Shown piece by piece: positions 35,322 through 44,351 of a stretch of 64,000 nt of DNA. Made by a program: the position numbers and the translations under genes. The notes beneath the pieces are model-generated. The model did no database searches. It saw nothing but the letters and a program-made list of their open reading frames with translations, and was not told where the DNA came from. Within the stretch, counting starts at the first letter, position 1; every line of letters begins with the position of its first letter. This DNA is from Paenibacillus sp. FSL R5-0766 (GTDB lineage Bacteria > Bacillota > Bacilli > Paenibacillales > Paenibacillaceae), in the NCBI RefSeq assembly GCF_037971845.1, contig NZ_CP150227.1, forward strand, positions 4,712,001-4,776,000, written 5' to 3'.

Positions 35322-36773
35322 TCATTGAAACGTAGCTTTAGGATCCTTTTTCAATTTCTCCAGCATCTCGTTTCCTTTAGCTGCCCACTCACCAAGTGCT
35401 TCTTTTGGTGTCTTTTTGTTCTCTAGTACTTGGTTGAAATATTCCATACCTTTTTCATTGACTTGCCATAAGCCTGGGGATTTTTGATACATTTTATCCA
35501 GATTGGTATTGGTTGGCGGAATCGGCTTCAGCGCATAGAATGCTTGAATGTTATAATCCAGGCCGTCTTTGGGCTTAATGAAGCTCTTCCGTGAAACCAT
35601 CTCGTAGCTGCTACGTGCTTTGATCTTAGCCCAGTCCTCACTGTTCATGTACTTGATCAGTTCCCACGCATCATCCGGGTTCTGAGCCGCACTATTTATC
35701 GCCATGAGGTTGCTCAGATAGATGCTGCCTCCAATTTCAGGAGCTTCCGGGTGAACTGGCGGTGTTACCACATCCCAATCCACTTTCGTAAAGTCTTTCA
35801 TTTTATCGGCATTTTTATTGGCATCAATTAATTGATTAATATAGCTGTAATCACCAATAACCATGGCTGACTTGCCACTCAGGAATAGGTCACCCTGTAC
35901 TGGATCATAACGCCCACTCGGATTCTGATCCTGTGGTTCGTCGCCTTTAGGGATTACTTTGTCAATCGCAAGTTTGCTGATGGTGCTCCACACTTTCTCC
36001 CATTGAGGAGAATCTACGGTCATCTTCTCTGCTTTGTCATCAAACGTCTTCAGCTGCAACGAGCTGTAGTACTGCTGCATGGAGTAGTAAGGCGAACCAC
36101 CCTGATATGTCGTGAAGGAGAAACCAAATACATGGTCTTTACCTTCACCTTTTGTTAGACGGGTACCCAGATTGAAAATATCGTCCCATGTCATGTTGTC
36201 TGTTGGCGGTTCCACGCCTGCTTTTGCAAACATGCCCTTGTTATAGAACAAAGCCGATGAGGAGAACGTTGGTGTCAATGCATAAATGCTCTGATCTCCA
36301 AGGTCCTTAATTCCCTCCAGTACACTAGGCACGATATCACTGGTATCAAACTTATCTTCCTGCATCAGTGGGTCCAGCTGTTTCACCAGATTCTCCTGAA
36401 TTAATGATTTCACTGTGGCGGTATCAGCAACGATAACGTCAACCGGGTTATCCCCAGTCATAATCTTCTTCAGACTCTCCATCGTATCCGGAACTTCCGG
36501 CTGTTCTTCCGTGTTGCCATACCCATACATGCTGCTCTGATCAACAGCAGCCACAATTTCGATGGTTACATTGGGATGTGTCAATTCAAAAGCATCGGTG
36601 AACTGCTGACGGAAGTAACTGTCATCCTGTCCTCCCCACAACGTTGCCACACGTAATACACGCTGTTCCGTATCCTTGGCCTCACTTGCCGTACAGCCGG
36701 CAATCAGCGGCAGTGCCAGCGTCGCAGTAGCGATGACAGCCAGCACACGTTTTCCCCACAACCTGTTCTTCAT
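35322..36773 (-). CDS. Extracellular solute-binding lipoprotein (family 1 type)
   Basis: About 483 residues from ATG 36773 (AGGGGG upstream; the ATG at 36791 contains that RBS). Lipobox LIAGC with C27. Mature fold is like sugar-binding proteins of ABC importers: VLRVATLWGGQDDSYFRQQFTDAFELTHPNVTIEI, DVIVADTATVKSLIQ, ALTPTFSSSALFYNKGMFAKAGVEPP and TWDDIF. It is the last gene of an operon otherwise built like an exporter (MacAB type) and begins 21 bp after the ATPase-AbrB gene; no sugar permeases are present. Its role may be sensing or delivering a ligand to the FtsX-type complex. Confidence 0.9.
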   Translation of the reverse strand: MKNRLWGKRVLAVIATATLALPLIAGCTASEAKDTEQRVLRVATLWGGQDDSYFRQQFTDAFELTHPNVTIEIVAAVDQSSMYGYGNTEEQPEVPDTMESLKKIMTGDNPVDVIVADTATVKSLIQENLVKQLDPLMQEDKFDTSDIVPSVLEGIKDLGDQSIYALTPTFSSSALFYNKGMFAKAGVEPPTDNMTWDDIFNLGTRLTKGEGKDHVFGFSFTTYQGGSPYYSMQQYYSSLQLKTFDDKAEKMTVDSPQWEKVWSTISKLAIDKVIPKGDEPQDQNPSGRYDPVQGDLFLSGKSAMVIGDYSYINQLIDANKNADKMKDFTKVDWDVVTPPVHPEAPEIGGSIYLSNLMAINSAAQNPDDAWELIKYMNSEDWAKIKARSSYEMVSRKSFIKPKDGLDYNIQAFYALKPIPPTNTNLDKMYQKSPGLWQVNEKGMEYFNQVLENKKTPKEALGEWAAKGNEMLEKLKKDPKATFQ

Positions 36774-36794
36774 CTTCCAATTCCCCCTCATTAA

Positions 36795-37658
36795 TTATCT
36801 TGGTGGCGTAATAACAATACGTTCACCGTCAAATTCCAATGTAGCCCGATTATCAATGGATAAGGCCTCCAGATACTCTTTTGGCACCTGAAGCCGTCCT
36901 GCACGGTCAATAATGACAAATGCTTCGTGAATGTCCGGCATACCCGTTTCGGACAAGTTATGTTCATCATCCAGATTCGGGTTGCGTTTCACAAACTCGG
37001 TACTGGTCAAGCCATCCCGAATCGCAACGATCCGGTCTACCTTGCCAGCAAGCGTCAAGTCATGGGTAACGATGACAATCGTAACGCCAAGTTCCTTGTT
37101 CATTCTTCGGAAAATGCCCATGATGGTATCACATGTCTCGGAATCGACCGAACCGGTTGGTTCATCTGCAAGCAGAATTTTGGGACGATTGGATAATGAG
37201 ATCGCAATCGCTACCCGTTGCTGCTCTCCTCCTGACAATTGATGCAATTTGTTATGCATCCGATCCTTAAGGCCTACCCATTCGAGCAATTGTTTTGCAT
37301 AAGCACGATCACGCTTGCCTCCCAGAATCATGGGAGTCTCCACATTTTCCAGTGCAGTGAGATAAGGCAGCAAGTTACGACCGTTATTTTGCCAGATAAA
37401 ACCTACCGTATGACGTTTGTATTCGACCAATTGGGCATCTGTCATCTTAAGCAAATCCCAGTCTCCCACAACGGCCGTACCAGCCGTAGGACGATCAAGC
37501 CCGCCCAGAATATTCAGCAGTGTGGACTTACCGCTACCGCTGTTACCGATGATCGCCATCATTTCACCTTGATTGACAGTCAGGTTGAGACCCTGAAGGG
37601 CAACGACTTCCACATCGCTGGATTTAAAAATTTTGACAAGTCCTTCGCATTGGATCAC
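36795..37658 (-). CDS. ABC ATPase fused to an AbrB-like C-terminal domain
   Basis: 287 residues, GTG start behind GAGAGG. Residues 1-220 are a MacB/LolD-type ATPase: Walker A GNSGSGKST (39-47), Q-loop in WQNNGRNLLPYLTALENV, signature LSGGEQQRVAIA near 143, Walker B ILLADEPTG, H-loop VTHD. Residues about 241-287 read FVIIDRAGRLQVPKEYLEAL...ATLEFDGERIVITPP, a clear swapped-hairpin AbrB/SpoVT/MazE-like domain, normally DNA-binding. Only 2 bp separate it from the permease gene. The fusion could couple transport to transcription or just act as a dimerisation unit. Confidence 0.88.
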   Translation of the reverse strand: MIQCEGLVKIFKSSDVEVVALQGLNLTVNQGEMMAIIGNSGSGKSTLLNILGGLDRPTAGTAVVGDWDLLKMTDAQLVEYKRHTVGFIWQNNGRNLLPYLTALENVETPMILGGKRDRAYAKQLLEWVGLKDRMHNKLHQLSGGEQQRVAIAISLSNRPKILLADEPTGSVDSETCDTIMGIFRRMNKELGVTIVIVTHDLTLAGKVDRIVAIRDGLTSTEFVKRNPNLDDEHNLSETGMPDIHEAFVIIDRAGRLQVPKEYLEALSIDNRATLEFDGERIVITPPR

Positions 37659-37660
37659 GT

Positions 37661-40579
37661 TTACCTCTCCTCTCCCATTTTGACTGCCTGGTGAACCCGC
37701 AATCTGCGAATCTGCCAGAGCAACATCGTTGCACCGATGACCAGCATCACCACGGTGACCCCATACAGTTGCAACATATCCTGCTGTTCAAACACAATCC
37801 GGAACGGAGGTACCTGAGCAGATACATTATCCGTCGTTTGCAGGAATGGCAGGAATAAACGACTGGATACCTGACCAATCCCAATACCCAGCAGGATCGA
37901 CAGCCCCGCTGTGAACACCTGCTCCAGCAGCAGCATACCGCTCAGTTGTGCCCGGGATAACCCCATGGCCCGTAATACACCAAATTGCACAACACGGCCA
38001 GACAGGTTGAAGAACCAGTACAGCACGTATCCAATCAACGAGATAATAACGGATACCAGGAAACCAAGGCTCAGAATCCCGAATACGCCACCTCGTGACG
38101 GATGTTTACCCTGAGATACCAATTCGGTGCGGACGTCACGCACAGAAGATAACTCAATGCCCTCTGCTGCGAGTTTCTCCATTAATGGAGCCACTTTGGC
38201 ATCCGGTTCCATTTTCAGCCATACCTCATAAGGAATCAGAGGCACCTGATCATAGATATAATCCAGATTCGCCACGAAAAATGGCATCTGATCCGGATAC
38301 TGGGCTGGCCAGTAAGGAATGATCCCAAACACGACGAATTCAATCGCCTGTCCCTGTACACCCATGGAGACAAGATCTCCAGTTTTGAGTTTGAATTTGT
38401 CAGCAAATTTGGAAGAGATCAACACAGCCCCTTCATATTTACCAAGCAAGTCAAGGTACTTGTAGGGATGTGCCGGGAACAGATCGTTGCGGAACCATGC
38501 CACTTGAGCAAAGTCCACATTATCAATTCCGACCAGCATCCCCTGTCCGCCCGATTTACCAGAGACGATAATATTGCCTTTGGTCTGCAGCACTCGTGCT
38601 GCATGTTCAACCCCATCTAATCTGCGGAACACTTCGAATGGAGGTTCGGAGTAGATGACTTTGGATGGCTGCGAAGAACCGCCACCGCCTGGAGCACCTC
38701 CACCGCCATTTCCTCCACCGGAACCCCCTCCAGCAGAACCTCCTCCTCCATTGCCACCACCTTGTTGACCTCCACCTGTACCGCCATTCTGTCCCGAACC
38801 ACCAGGTTTAACCTCAGGTGTTCCTTCCCACACAGTCTGCATAATCACATCAGAACCATAACGGTACAAGGTACGCTCAGTGGAATTCAGATCAATCGTC
38901 CGAGCAGCAGCCGAGTTGTATACCCCAAGTCCCAGTGTCAGTACAAGAAGGATCATCAGCGGATAATATGAAGAAGATGAACGCGACAACTGTGTTAATG
39001 TCAGATACAGCGGGACCGGGAGAAACTTACGACCGATCAGCTGGATGAGCTTCAATATCCATGGGAACAAGCGCAGGAAGAATAGTCCAAGCGCAAAGAT
39101 CGCGAGTGCGGGTACAAAGAACAGAAACGGCTGTACCTGTAGCTGATCGGTTGTCATTCCCGTCTGGAAGGTCAACATCTGACGTTCATAGAACAGGTAG
39201 TATCCATATCCAGCCAGACCCAGCAACACAACGTCCAGGAACCAGCGTTGCCATACTGGAGCACGGTCTGTCCGTGCTTGCCGCCGTTTGGCCGATACAA
39301 TGGTTGCCCGTGCATAGGTTATCGCAGGGATAAGGGATGCGATGATCGCAACAAGGACCGCTGCTACGCCCAGGAGAATGGCTTCTTTTGATACACCGAT
39401 CGGAATAGACTTCCGATCTACGAACGAGAGAAAGCCACTTGCTGAACCGATACTCTTGGCCATAAACCAACCGAGAAACGGCCCAATAACGAGCGCAATA
39501 GCCCCCAGAAATATGCCTTCAAGCAGGTAGAGAGAGAAGATCTGCCGAGCTGAAGCTCCACGGCTGCGCAATACCGCAATATCACTCTCTTGCTTTTGTA
39601 ATGACTGTCTGGCATTCATCGCAATAAAATAAAAGACCATCGCAATCATCGGTGCTGCCAAGGTAAACAACATGGTCTGCAATTGCAGACTCTGACTGCG
39701 GAACTGCTTGAGCAGATCACCAAAGGTGATGTCCACTTTTGTATCTTTCAGCCGCTGGTACAGATCGATATCCAGCCTTTCCAGCATGGAAGTCAGACCT
39801 GATAACTGGCTGGTTTGAATTTCTTTCAGATCAAAGGCATAATACCAACGTGAATTTTGAAGTGGAATCCCTTTTTCCTTCAGTAAAACATCATTAAAAA
39901 CCGATTCATCCACATAAAGTCCATTCATCATGCCGTCAAATCCTTGTACCCAGTAAGGGCTGTTCGGATCATCTGCCTTGAAGGAACCCGTAATCTTCAC
40001 ACGTAACGTGATATCAAGACCGCTATACACCGGATATTCCAGAATGTCACCGATATGCAGGTCGTTACGGTACATACCCTCTTCCAACATGACTGCCTCA
40101 ATCGTGTCATCTTTGACCTGGTTTCCAGGTTTCACACCTGCAGAGTAATTCACCTGTGCATCCAGCCCACTCATCGTACCCAGACTCATACTGCGCGCCC
40201 TGCTGGCATCCACTTTGGTTGGATCTTCCGGGCTCACCTCTGTGCTGCGAATAGATCTTGAATTCACATACGTATGAAAAGGAAAACCAATATCGCGAGG
40301 GACATCCTCACGAATATAACGATCGACTTCATCCAGACCCCGTGTGTCTGTCTTCACGCCACCAGGTGCCTGATAACTCATCAGCAACGAACCGGCTGGC
40401 AACCCTTCACTGTTATCCTGCAGCGTTTGCGCGACGACCCGTTTCAACGCACCATCGGCATACATTGGAATACTGACGGTGAACGCTACCGCCACAATCA
40501 ATCCGATCAGTGTGCTGAAGGTCATCCAGCGCGTGTTCCACATTTTGCGGAACAGCAGCCGAAGCAATGGCAGCCCCAT
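37661..40579 (-). CDS. Large FtsX/MacB-type ABC permease with glycine-rich insert
   Basis: 972 residues. N-terminal helix, extracellular domain (MacB_PCD-like, residues about 40-290), FtsX core helices near 300-420 and 470-560, a second large extracellular domain, then FtsX helices near 830-965. So it has two FtsX units in one chain, like the YknZ/BceB/LolCE group but double. Residues about 593-640 are nearly all glycine with Q, N, S, A and P, placed outside the membrane. Start ATG overlaps the stop of the fusion-protein gene (TAATG). Works with the two ATPases of this operon, probably for export or envelope lipid/peptide release. Confidence 0.88.
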   Translation of the reverse strand: MGLPLLRLLFRKMWNTRWMTFSTLIGLIVAVAFTVSIPMYADGALKRVVAQTLQDNSEGLPAGSLLMSYQAPGGVKTDTRGLDEVDRYIREDVPRDIGFPFHTYVNSRSIRSTEVSPEDPTKVDASRARSMSLGTMSGLDAQVNYSAGVKPGNQVKDDTIEAVMLEEGMYRNDLHIGDILEYPVYSGLDITLRVKITGSFKADDPNSPYWVQGFDGMMNGLYVDESVFNDVLLKEKGIPLQNSRWYYAFDLKEIQTSQLSGLTSMLERLDIDLYQRLKDTKVDITFGDLLKQFRSQSLQLQTMLFTLAAPMIAMVFYFIAMNARQSLQKQESDIAVLRSRGASARQIFSLYLLEGIFLGAIALVIGPFLGWFMAKSIGSASGFLSFVDRKSIPIGVSKEAILLGVAAVLVAIIASLIPAITYARATIVSAKRRQARTDRAPVWQRWFLDVVLLGLAGYGYYLFYERQMLTFQTGMTTDQLQVQPFLFFVPALAIFALGLFFLRLFPWILKLIQLIGRKFLPVPLYLTLTQLSRSSSSYYPLMILLVLTLGLGVYNSAAARTIDLNSTERTLYRYGSDVIMQTVWEGTPEVKPGGSGQNGGTGGGQQGGGNGGGGSAGGGSGGGNGGGGAPGGGGSSQPSKVIYSEPPFEVFRRLDGVEHAARVLQTKGNIIVSGKSGGQGMLVGIDNVDFAQVAWFRNDLFPAHPYKYLDLLGKYEGAVLISSKFADKFKLKTGDLVSMGVQGQAIEFVVFGIIPYWPAQYPDQMPFFVANLDYIYDQVPLIPYEVWLKMEPDAKVAPLMEKLAAEGIELSSVRDVRTELVSQGKHPSRGGVFGILSLGFLVSVIISLIGYVLYWFFNLSGRVVQFGVLRAMGLSRAQLSGMLLLEQVFTAGLSILLGIGIGQVSSRLFLPFLQTTDNVSAQVPPFRIVFEQQDMLQLYGVTVVMLVIGATMLLWQIRRLRVHQAVKMGEER

Positions 40580-41688
40580 TAGCGTCCCACTACTTTCTGA
40601 CCTACGGTCAGACCTTTCAGAATCTCGACATCTGTCGATGTCTGCTGTCCAACTTCAACGTCCACTTCACGCTTGCTGCCATCACTCTCCACCACTTGTA
40701 CATACGTTCTTGAACCGATGGAGCGTAAAGCGGATACAGGAATCACAATCGCGTTCTCGGTACGCTGCGTTACAATCGAGACCGATAGTGGTGTGCCACG
40801 TTCGACGCCTTTTGGCATTTTTGCAAGTGTAACGATGACATACTTATCCAGCGTTTCCTTGGTTGGAGGCGTACCGCCTTCACCCGTCCCTTCGCCACTG
40901 CCGCTTCCCGATGCTTCCGCGATAGGCATAACTTTAATTTTGCCAGCGACTTTACCAGCTCCATTAATATCTACTTCTGCCTTCATACCGGCCGAGAACT
41001 TCTCCAGATCTTCCTTGGCAAAGGTAGCTGCCACAACCAGATTCGATGTATCCGCAATCGTAGCAATCGGATCATACGCTTTCACAGTTGCACCCTTCTC
41101 TACCTGCACAGCAATAACGGTGCCGCCAAACGGAGCGGTCAACGTGGCTTTGCCCAGTTGTTCCTCCAGATCAGCGAGTTCCTGGCGTAGTTCTTCAAAC
41201 GCAATCGTTGATTCTTCGAACTCTACCGGGTCCATCTCATCCTTCTTGCGGAGTGTTTCCTTCATTTGAACTTCGGATTTGCGAATAGCCAGTTTCTTGC
41301 CACGGATCTCCTTCTCTACACTCTCCACATCGAGGACAGCAAGAAGTTGACCCTTTTTCACTTTATCCCCTGGTTTAACATTTAATTCTTTAACATGCAT
41401 GCCATCAAGCGTGAAGTACACCTTCTCTTCCCGCTGACTCATCATCTTGCCGCTACCACTTACTTTTTTCTCCAACGTTTCCGTCCGGACTTCATATTCC
41501 GGTTTCTTGGAGATCGTTGGTGGTGTAATAGGCGGAAGTACTTCTTCCTCTGTTTCTGACGGCAGCAATGAGCAGCCGGACATCGTTGCAACCATTATCG
41601 CACCGAGTACAATAATCGCTGCGCGTTTCCCCCTCTTCGGAGCGGCCCCTTTACTTGATAAATCTGCCGTCCGCCATTTCATAAACAT
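40579..41688 (-). CDS. Membrane-fusion (HlyD/MacA-like) lipoprotein
   Basis: About 369 residues from ATG 41688 (GGAGG 9 nt upstream; overlaps the ATPase gene by 38 bp). Long basic n-region then hydrophobic segment and lipobox MSGC (C39). MacA-like order: barrel-sandwich hybrid (MHVKELNVKPGDKVKKGQLLAVLD), coiled coil of about 45 residues (KKLAIRKSEVQMKETLRKKDE...), lipoyl return (ATLTAPFGGTVIAVQVEKGATV), beta barrel and C-terminal membrane-proximal domain. A Ser/Gly-rich linker (GSGSGEGTGEGGTPP) interrupts the beta barrel. Similar to Bacillus YknX. Confidence 0.9.
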   Translation of the reverse strand: MFMKWRTADLSSKGAAPKRGKRAAIIVLGAIMVATMSGCSLLPSETEEEVLPPITPPTISKKPEYEVRTETLEKKVSGSGKMMSQREEKVYFTLDGMHVKELNVKPGDKVKKGQLLAVLDVESVEKEIRGKKLAIRKSEVQMKETLRKKDEMDPVEFEESTIAFEELRQELADLEEQLGKATLTAPFGGTVIAVQVEKGATVKAYDPIATIADTSNLVVAATFAKEDLEKFSAGMKAEVDINGAGKVAGKIKVMPIAEASGSGSGEGTGEGGTPPTKETLDKYVIVTLAKMPKGVERGTPLSVSIVTQRTENAIVIPVSALRSIGSRTYVQVVESDGSKREVDVEVGQQTSTDVEILKGLTVGQKVVGR

Positions 41689-42592
41689 GGTCCGCAACCT
41701 CCAAAATTGTAGGATCGTGTGTAGTCATACATATTGTTACTTGTTCTACTTCAATAATATTGCGGAATACGGCCATGACCTGAGCGCCCATCTTGGAATC
41801 CAGTTCCGCTGTAGGCTCATCCGCAAGCAACAATCTGGGTCTATGGGCAATCGCCTTGGCTATAGCCACCCGCTGCTGCTCTCCCCCGGACATCTCGAAA
41901 GGTCGGTGCTTCACACGTTTGGATAGTCCAACCAGATCCAGACAGTGACCAACCCTGTCCTTCCACTCCGCTCGCGGGACGTCCGCCATTCGCAGCGACA
42001 GTTCTACATTTTCCCAAGCAGATAATAAGGGCATGAGTGCATATGCCTGAAAAATAAAACCGATCTCTTTGCGCCGCAAAGCGGTCCGCCGCCGGTCTCC
42101 CCAATCCTGAAGAGGCTGGCCAGAGAACAGAATGTCTCCACTTGAAGGCTGATCCAGTCCACCGAGCATATTCAGCAGTGTTGTTTTGCCTGAGCCTGAA
42201 CGCCCCTTCAGCATGACCAGTTGTTGCGGATTCACTTCCATATCAATGCCTTTGAGCACATGGATGATACGACTGCCTGTCTGGAAACTACGATGCACGT
42301 TACGCACCTCCAGTACAGGTCCATCATATGGAGGCAGCATATCCTTCTTTGGTTTGATCTTCTTCTGGGGTTCCTCAACGGTAGTGACAGCAGTTGCAGC
42401 CACTTCATCTGAAGCGATTTCACTTTCAGATAACGGAGGTTTATTCGTCGGGTAATCGTGTTCATTGTTGTATGTATTTTCCCCCGACTCCGTCGATGTC
42501 TCCAACGGTGTTTCCCCCTGTTGATGTTCATCGCCTGACTGGCTCTTGGCAGGTCTTTTTCTGAGAAATAAATTCTTCATGCCAGCAATCAC
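41651..42592 (-). CDS. MacB/LolD-type ABC ATPase with disordered N-terminal extension
   Basis: About 313 residues. AAAGGA touches ATG 42598 but is 5 nt from GTG 42592, so GTG is preferred. The first 90 residues are E/T/S/N/P-rich and look disordered, then VLEVRNVHRSFQTGSRIIHVLKGID starts a standard ATPase with Walker A GRSGSGKTT near 131, signature MSGGEQQRVAIAKA and Walker B LLLADEPTAELD. First gene of the five-gene operon; partner of the FtsX-type permease. Confidence 0.9.
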   Translation of the reverse strand: MIAGMKNLFLRKRPAKSQSGDEHQQGETPLETSTESGENTYNNEHDYPTNKPPLSESEIASDEVAATAVTTVEEPQKKIKPKKDMLPPYDGPVLEVRNVHRSFQTGSRIIHVLKGIDMEVNPQQLVMLKGRSGSGKTTLLNMLGGLDQPSSGDILFSGQPLQDWGDRRRTALRRKEIGFIFQAYALMPLLSAWENVELSLRMADVPRAEWKDRVGHCLDLVGLSKRVKHRPFEMSGGEQQRVAIAKAIAHRPRLLLADEPTAELDSKMGAQVMAVFRNIIEVEQVTICMTTHDPTILEVADHVYEMADGRFIK

Positions 42593-42670
42593 GCTCATCC
42601 TTTCTTGAAATCCCGTTCATTTCTTCAAAAAACCTAAAATTAGAAATCTGTTCCATCCTACACTGAATTA

Positions 42671-42699
42671 TAAACGACCGATCCCAACTAAAAGTTACA
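42671..42699 (-). promoter_or_regulatory. Possible ECF-type promoter of the export operon
   Basis: Minus strand TGTAAC (42694-42699), 17 nt, CGTTTA (42671-42676), like SigW/SigX-class promoters (TGAAAC/TGTAAC with CGTA/CGTC). A TATAAT overlaps the second element, but no good -35 for a housekeeping sigma factor was found at 16-18 nt. Confidence 0.35.
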
Positions 42700-42748
42700 A
42701 GCTTTTTACAACGGTAGAGGGAAAAAGTTAATATTTTGATGAACAAAC

Positions 42749-42781
42749 AAAAAAAGCACCCCAAAGTGCGGGATGCCTCTT
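42749..42781 (-). terminator. Terminator of the pyr operon
   Basis: Stem GCATCCC/GGGGTGC followed by seven T residues on the minus strand, 90 bp after pyrE. Confidence 0.88.
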
Positions 42782-42870
42782 GCATATTCGATGGTTTTGC
42801 CGCTATGACGGCAATCATTACAATTTTGATACCGTTCAATCCTGAACATTTTTTCGAGCTATCAATGATA

Positions 42871-43512
42871 TTATTTACCAAATGAAGAAGGATCTTCACG
42901 CCAAGATTTAAGCAACTCAAAGTCACTCTCCTGAATCGTTCCCTGAGCCAAAGCCACATCCATCAAAGCCGTATAATTGGACAGCGTCTGAAGTGGAATT
43001 CCAGCATCTTCAAATGCTTTCACACCTTTATCCAGCTGGTAGCTGAAAATGGCAAGTACGGCCAACGGTGTTGCACCTGCTACACGTACAGCTTCGGCTG
43101 CTTTGATCGAACTGCCACCTGTAGAGATCAGATCTTCGATGACAACCACTTTCTGTCCTTCCGTAATCAGACCTTCGATGAGGTTCTCCTTGCCGTGTCC
43201 TTTCGCTTTATCACGAATGTAGGCCATCGGCAGATTCAGCTTCTGAGCCACCCAAGCGGCATGCGGAATACCTGCGGTTGCTGTACCTGCGATGACTTCT
43301 GCATCCGGGTACTGGTTACGAATGATTGTAGCAAAAGCTTCAGCGATATCATTGCGAATCTCGGGGTAGGACATCGTTAAGCGGTTATCGCAATATATTG
43401 GTGATTTGATGCCGGATGTCCATGTAAATGGCTGCTGCGGACGTAACGCCACGGCTTTGATTTTCAGCAGTTGGGAAGCAATATGATTCGGAATCTCATT
43501 CAGTTCGATCAT
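42871..43512 (-). CDS. pyrE: Orotate phosphoribosyltransferase
   Basis: 213 residues. Converts orotate and PRPP to OMP. PRPP-binding motif [14 protein letters not shown] near residue 122, substrate loop [15 protein letters not shown] near 100, N-terminal [16 protein letters not shown]. Last gene of the pyrimidine operon; its start overlaps the pyrF stop by 4 bp (ATGA), so coupled. Confidence 0.97.
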   Translation of the reverse strand: MIELNEIPNHIASQLLKIKAVALRPQQPFTWTSGIKSPIYCDNRLTMSYPEIRNDIAEAFATIIRNQYPDAEVIAGTATAGIPHAAWVAQKLNLPMAYIRDKAKGHGKENLIEGLITEGQKVVVIEDLISTGGSSIKAAEAVRVAGATPLAVLAIFSYQLDKGVKAFEDAGIPLQTLSNYTALMDVALAQGTIQESDFELLKSWREDPSSFGK

Positions 43513-44249
43513 GCGTTCAACATCTCCTTCAAAATGGTTTCTGCCGCTTCACGCGGATTGGGGGCGCCTGTAATGGGTCTGCCTACAACAATGTAATGAC
43601 TGCCTCTGGCGATGGCTTCACCTGGCGTCAAGACGCGTGTCTGATCTCCCAGACCACTACCTGCTGGACGAATTCCCGGTGTAACGGTGTGAAAAGCACT
43701 TCCGCACGCTGCTCGGATTGCAGGCACTTCCAGCGGGGAAGCAACAACTCCATCCAGCCCGGCCTCTTGGGCCAGTCCAGCATAACGAACCACAGCAGCT
43801 TCCACACTTCCCGGAATACCAATCTCGGTATTCATCGTTTCCAGGCTTGTACTGGTCAATTGGGTCACCGCAATGATCTCGGGCTTGCGTAAAGAAGGAT
43901 CGGCAGCGATTGCTGCCTCAGCACCTTCACGTGCAGCACGCATCATGAGGGCTCCACCCGCTGCATGTACATTGAACATGTCTACCCCAAGACGTGTGAT
44001 ACTTTCAGCACCGCCACGAACGGTGTTGGGAATGTCATGCATTTTCACATCCAGAAAAACGGAGTAACCTTTGGATTTCAGCTCCCGAATAAAGTCCGGT
44101 CCTGCTGCGTAGAACAGCTGCATGCCCACCTTCAGATAACAGGGAATGCCTTCAAGAGCTTGTACCAATGCTTTCGCTTCTTCTGCTCCAGGGTAATCCA
44201 GTGCCACCATCAGACGGCCAGCCATTTCATTGAAATTCGTGTGATTCAT
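43509..44249 (-). CDS. pyrF: Orotidine 5'-phosphate decarboxylase
   Basis: 246 residues from ATG 44249 (GGAGGGG upstream). Decarboxylates OMP to UMP. Catalytic Asp-Lys-Asp array in [12 protein letters not shown] near residues 60-70; phosphate loop TPGIRPAG near 190 and [12 protein letters not shown]. Group I bacterial enzyme. Lies between carB and pyrE; a hairpin occupies the 100-bp gap to carB. pyrK and pyrD, which precede pyrF in Bacillus, are absent. Confidence 0.97.
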   Translation of the reverse strand: MNHTNFNEMAGRLMVALDYPGAEEAKALVQALEGIPCYLKVGMQLFYAAGPDFIRELKSKGYSVFLDVKMHDIPNTVRGGAESITRLGVDMFNVHAAGGALMMRAAREGAEAAIAADPSLRKPEIIAVTQLTSTSLETMNTEIGIPGSVEAAVVRYAGLAQEAGLDGVVASPLEVPAIRAACGSAFHTVTPGIRPAGSGLGDQTRVLTPGEAIARGSHYIVVGRPITGAPNPREAAETILKEMLNA

Positions 44250-44299
44250 CACCCGCGCTCCCCTCCACTTGCTCATTTTTTCCGTTTTTCCCGATATAA

Positions 44300-44337
44300 A
44301 GGACATCCCGCCAGCCCGCAGGCTGACTGATGTCCTT
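44300..44337 (-). terminator. Hairpin in the carB-pyrF gap
   Basis: Stem GGACATC-CAGCC/GGCTG-GATGTCC (internal mismatches), followed only by TTTATAT on the minus strand. It is inside an operon, so it is more likely a partial terminator or mRNA-stability element than an end point. Confidence 0.45.
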
Positions 44338-44351
44338 CATCAGAGAGTTAT

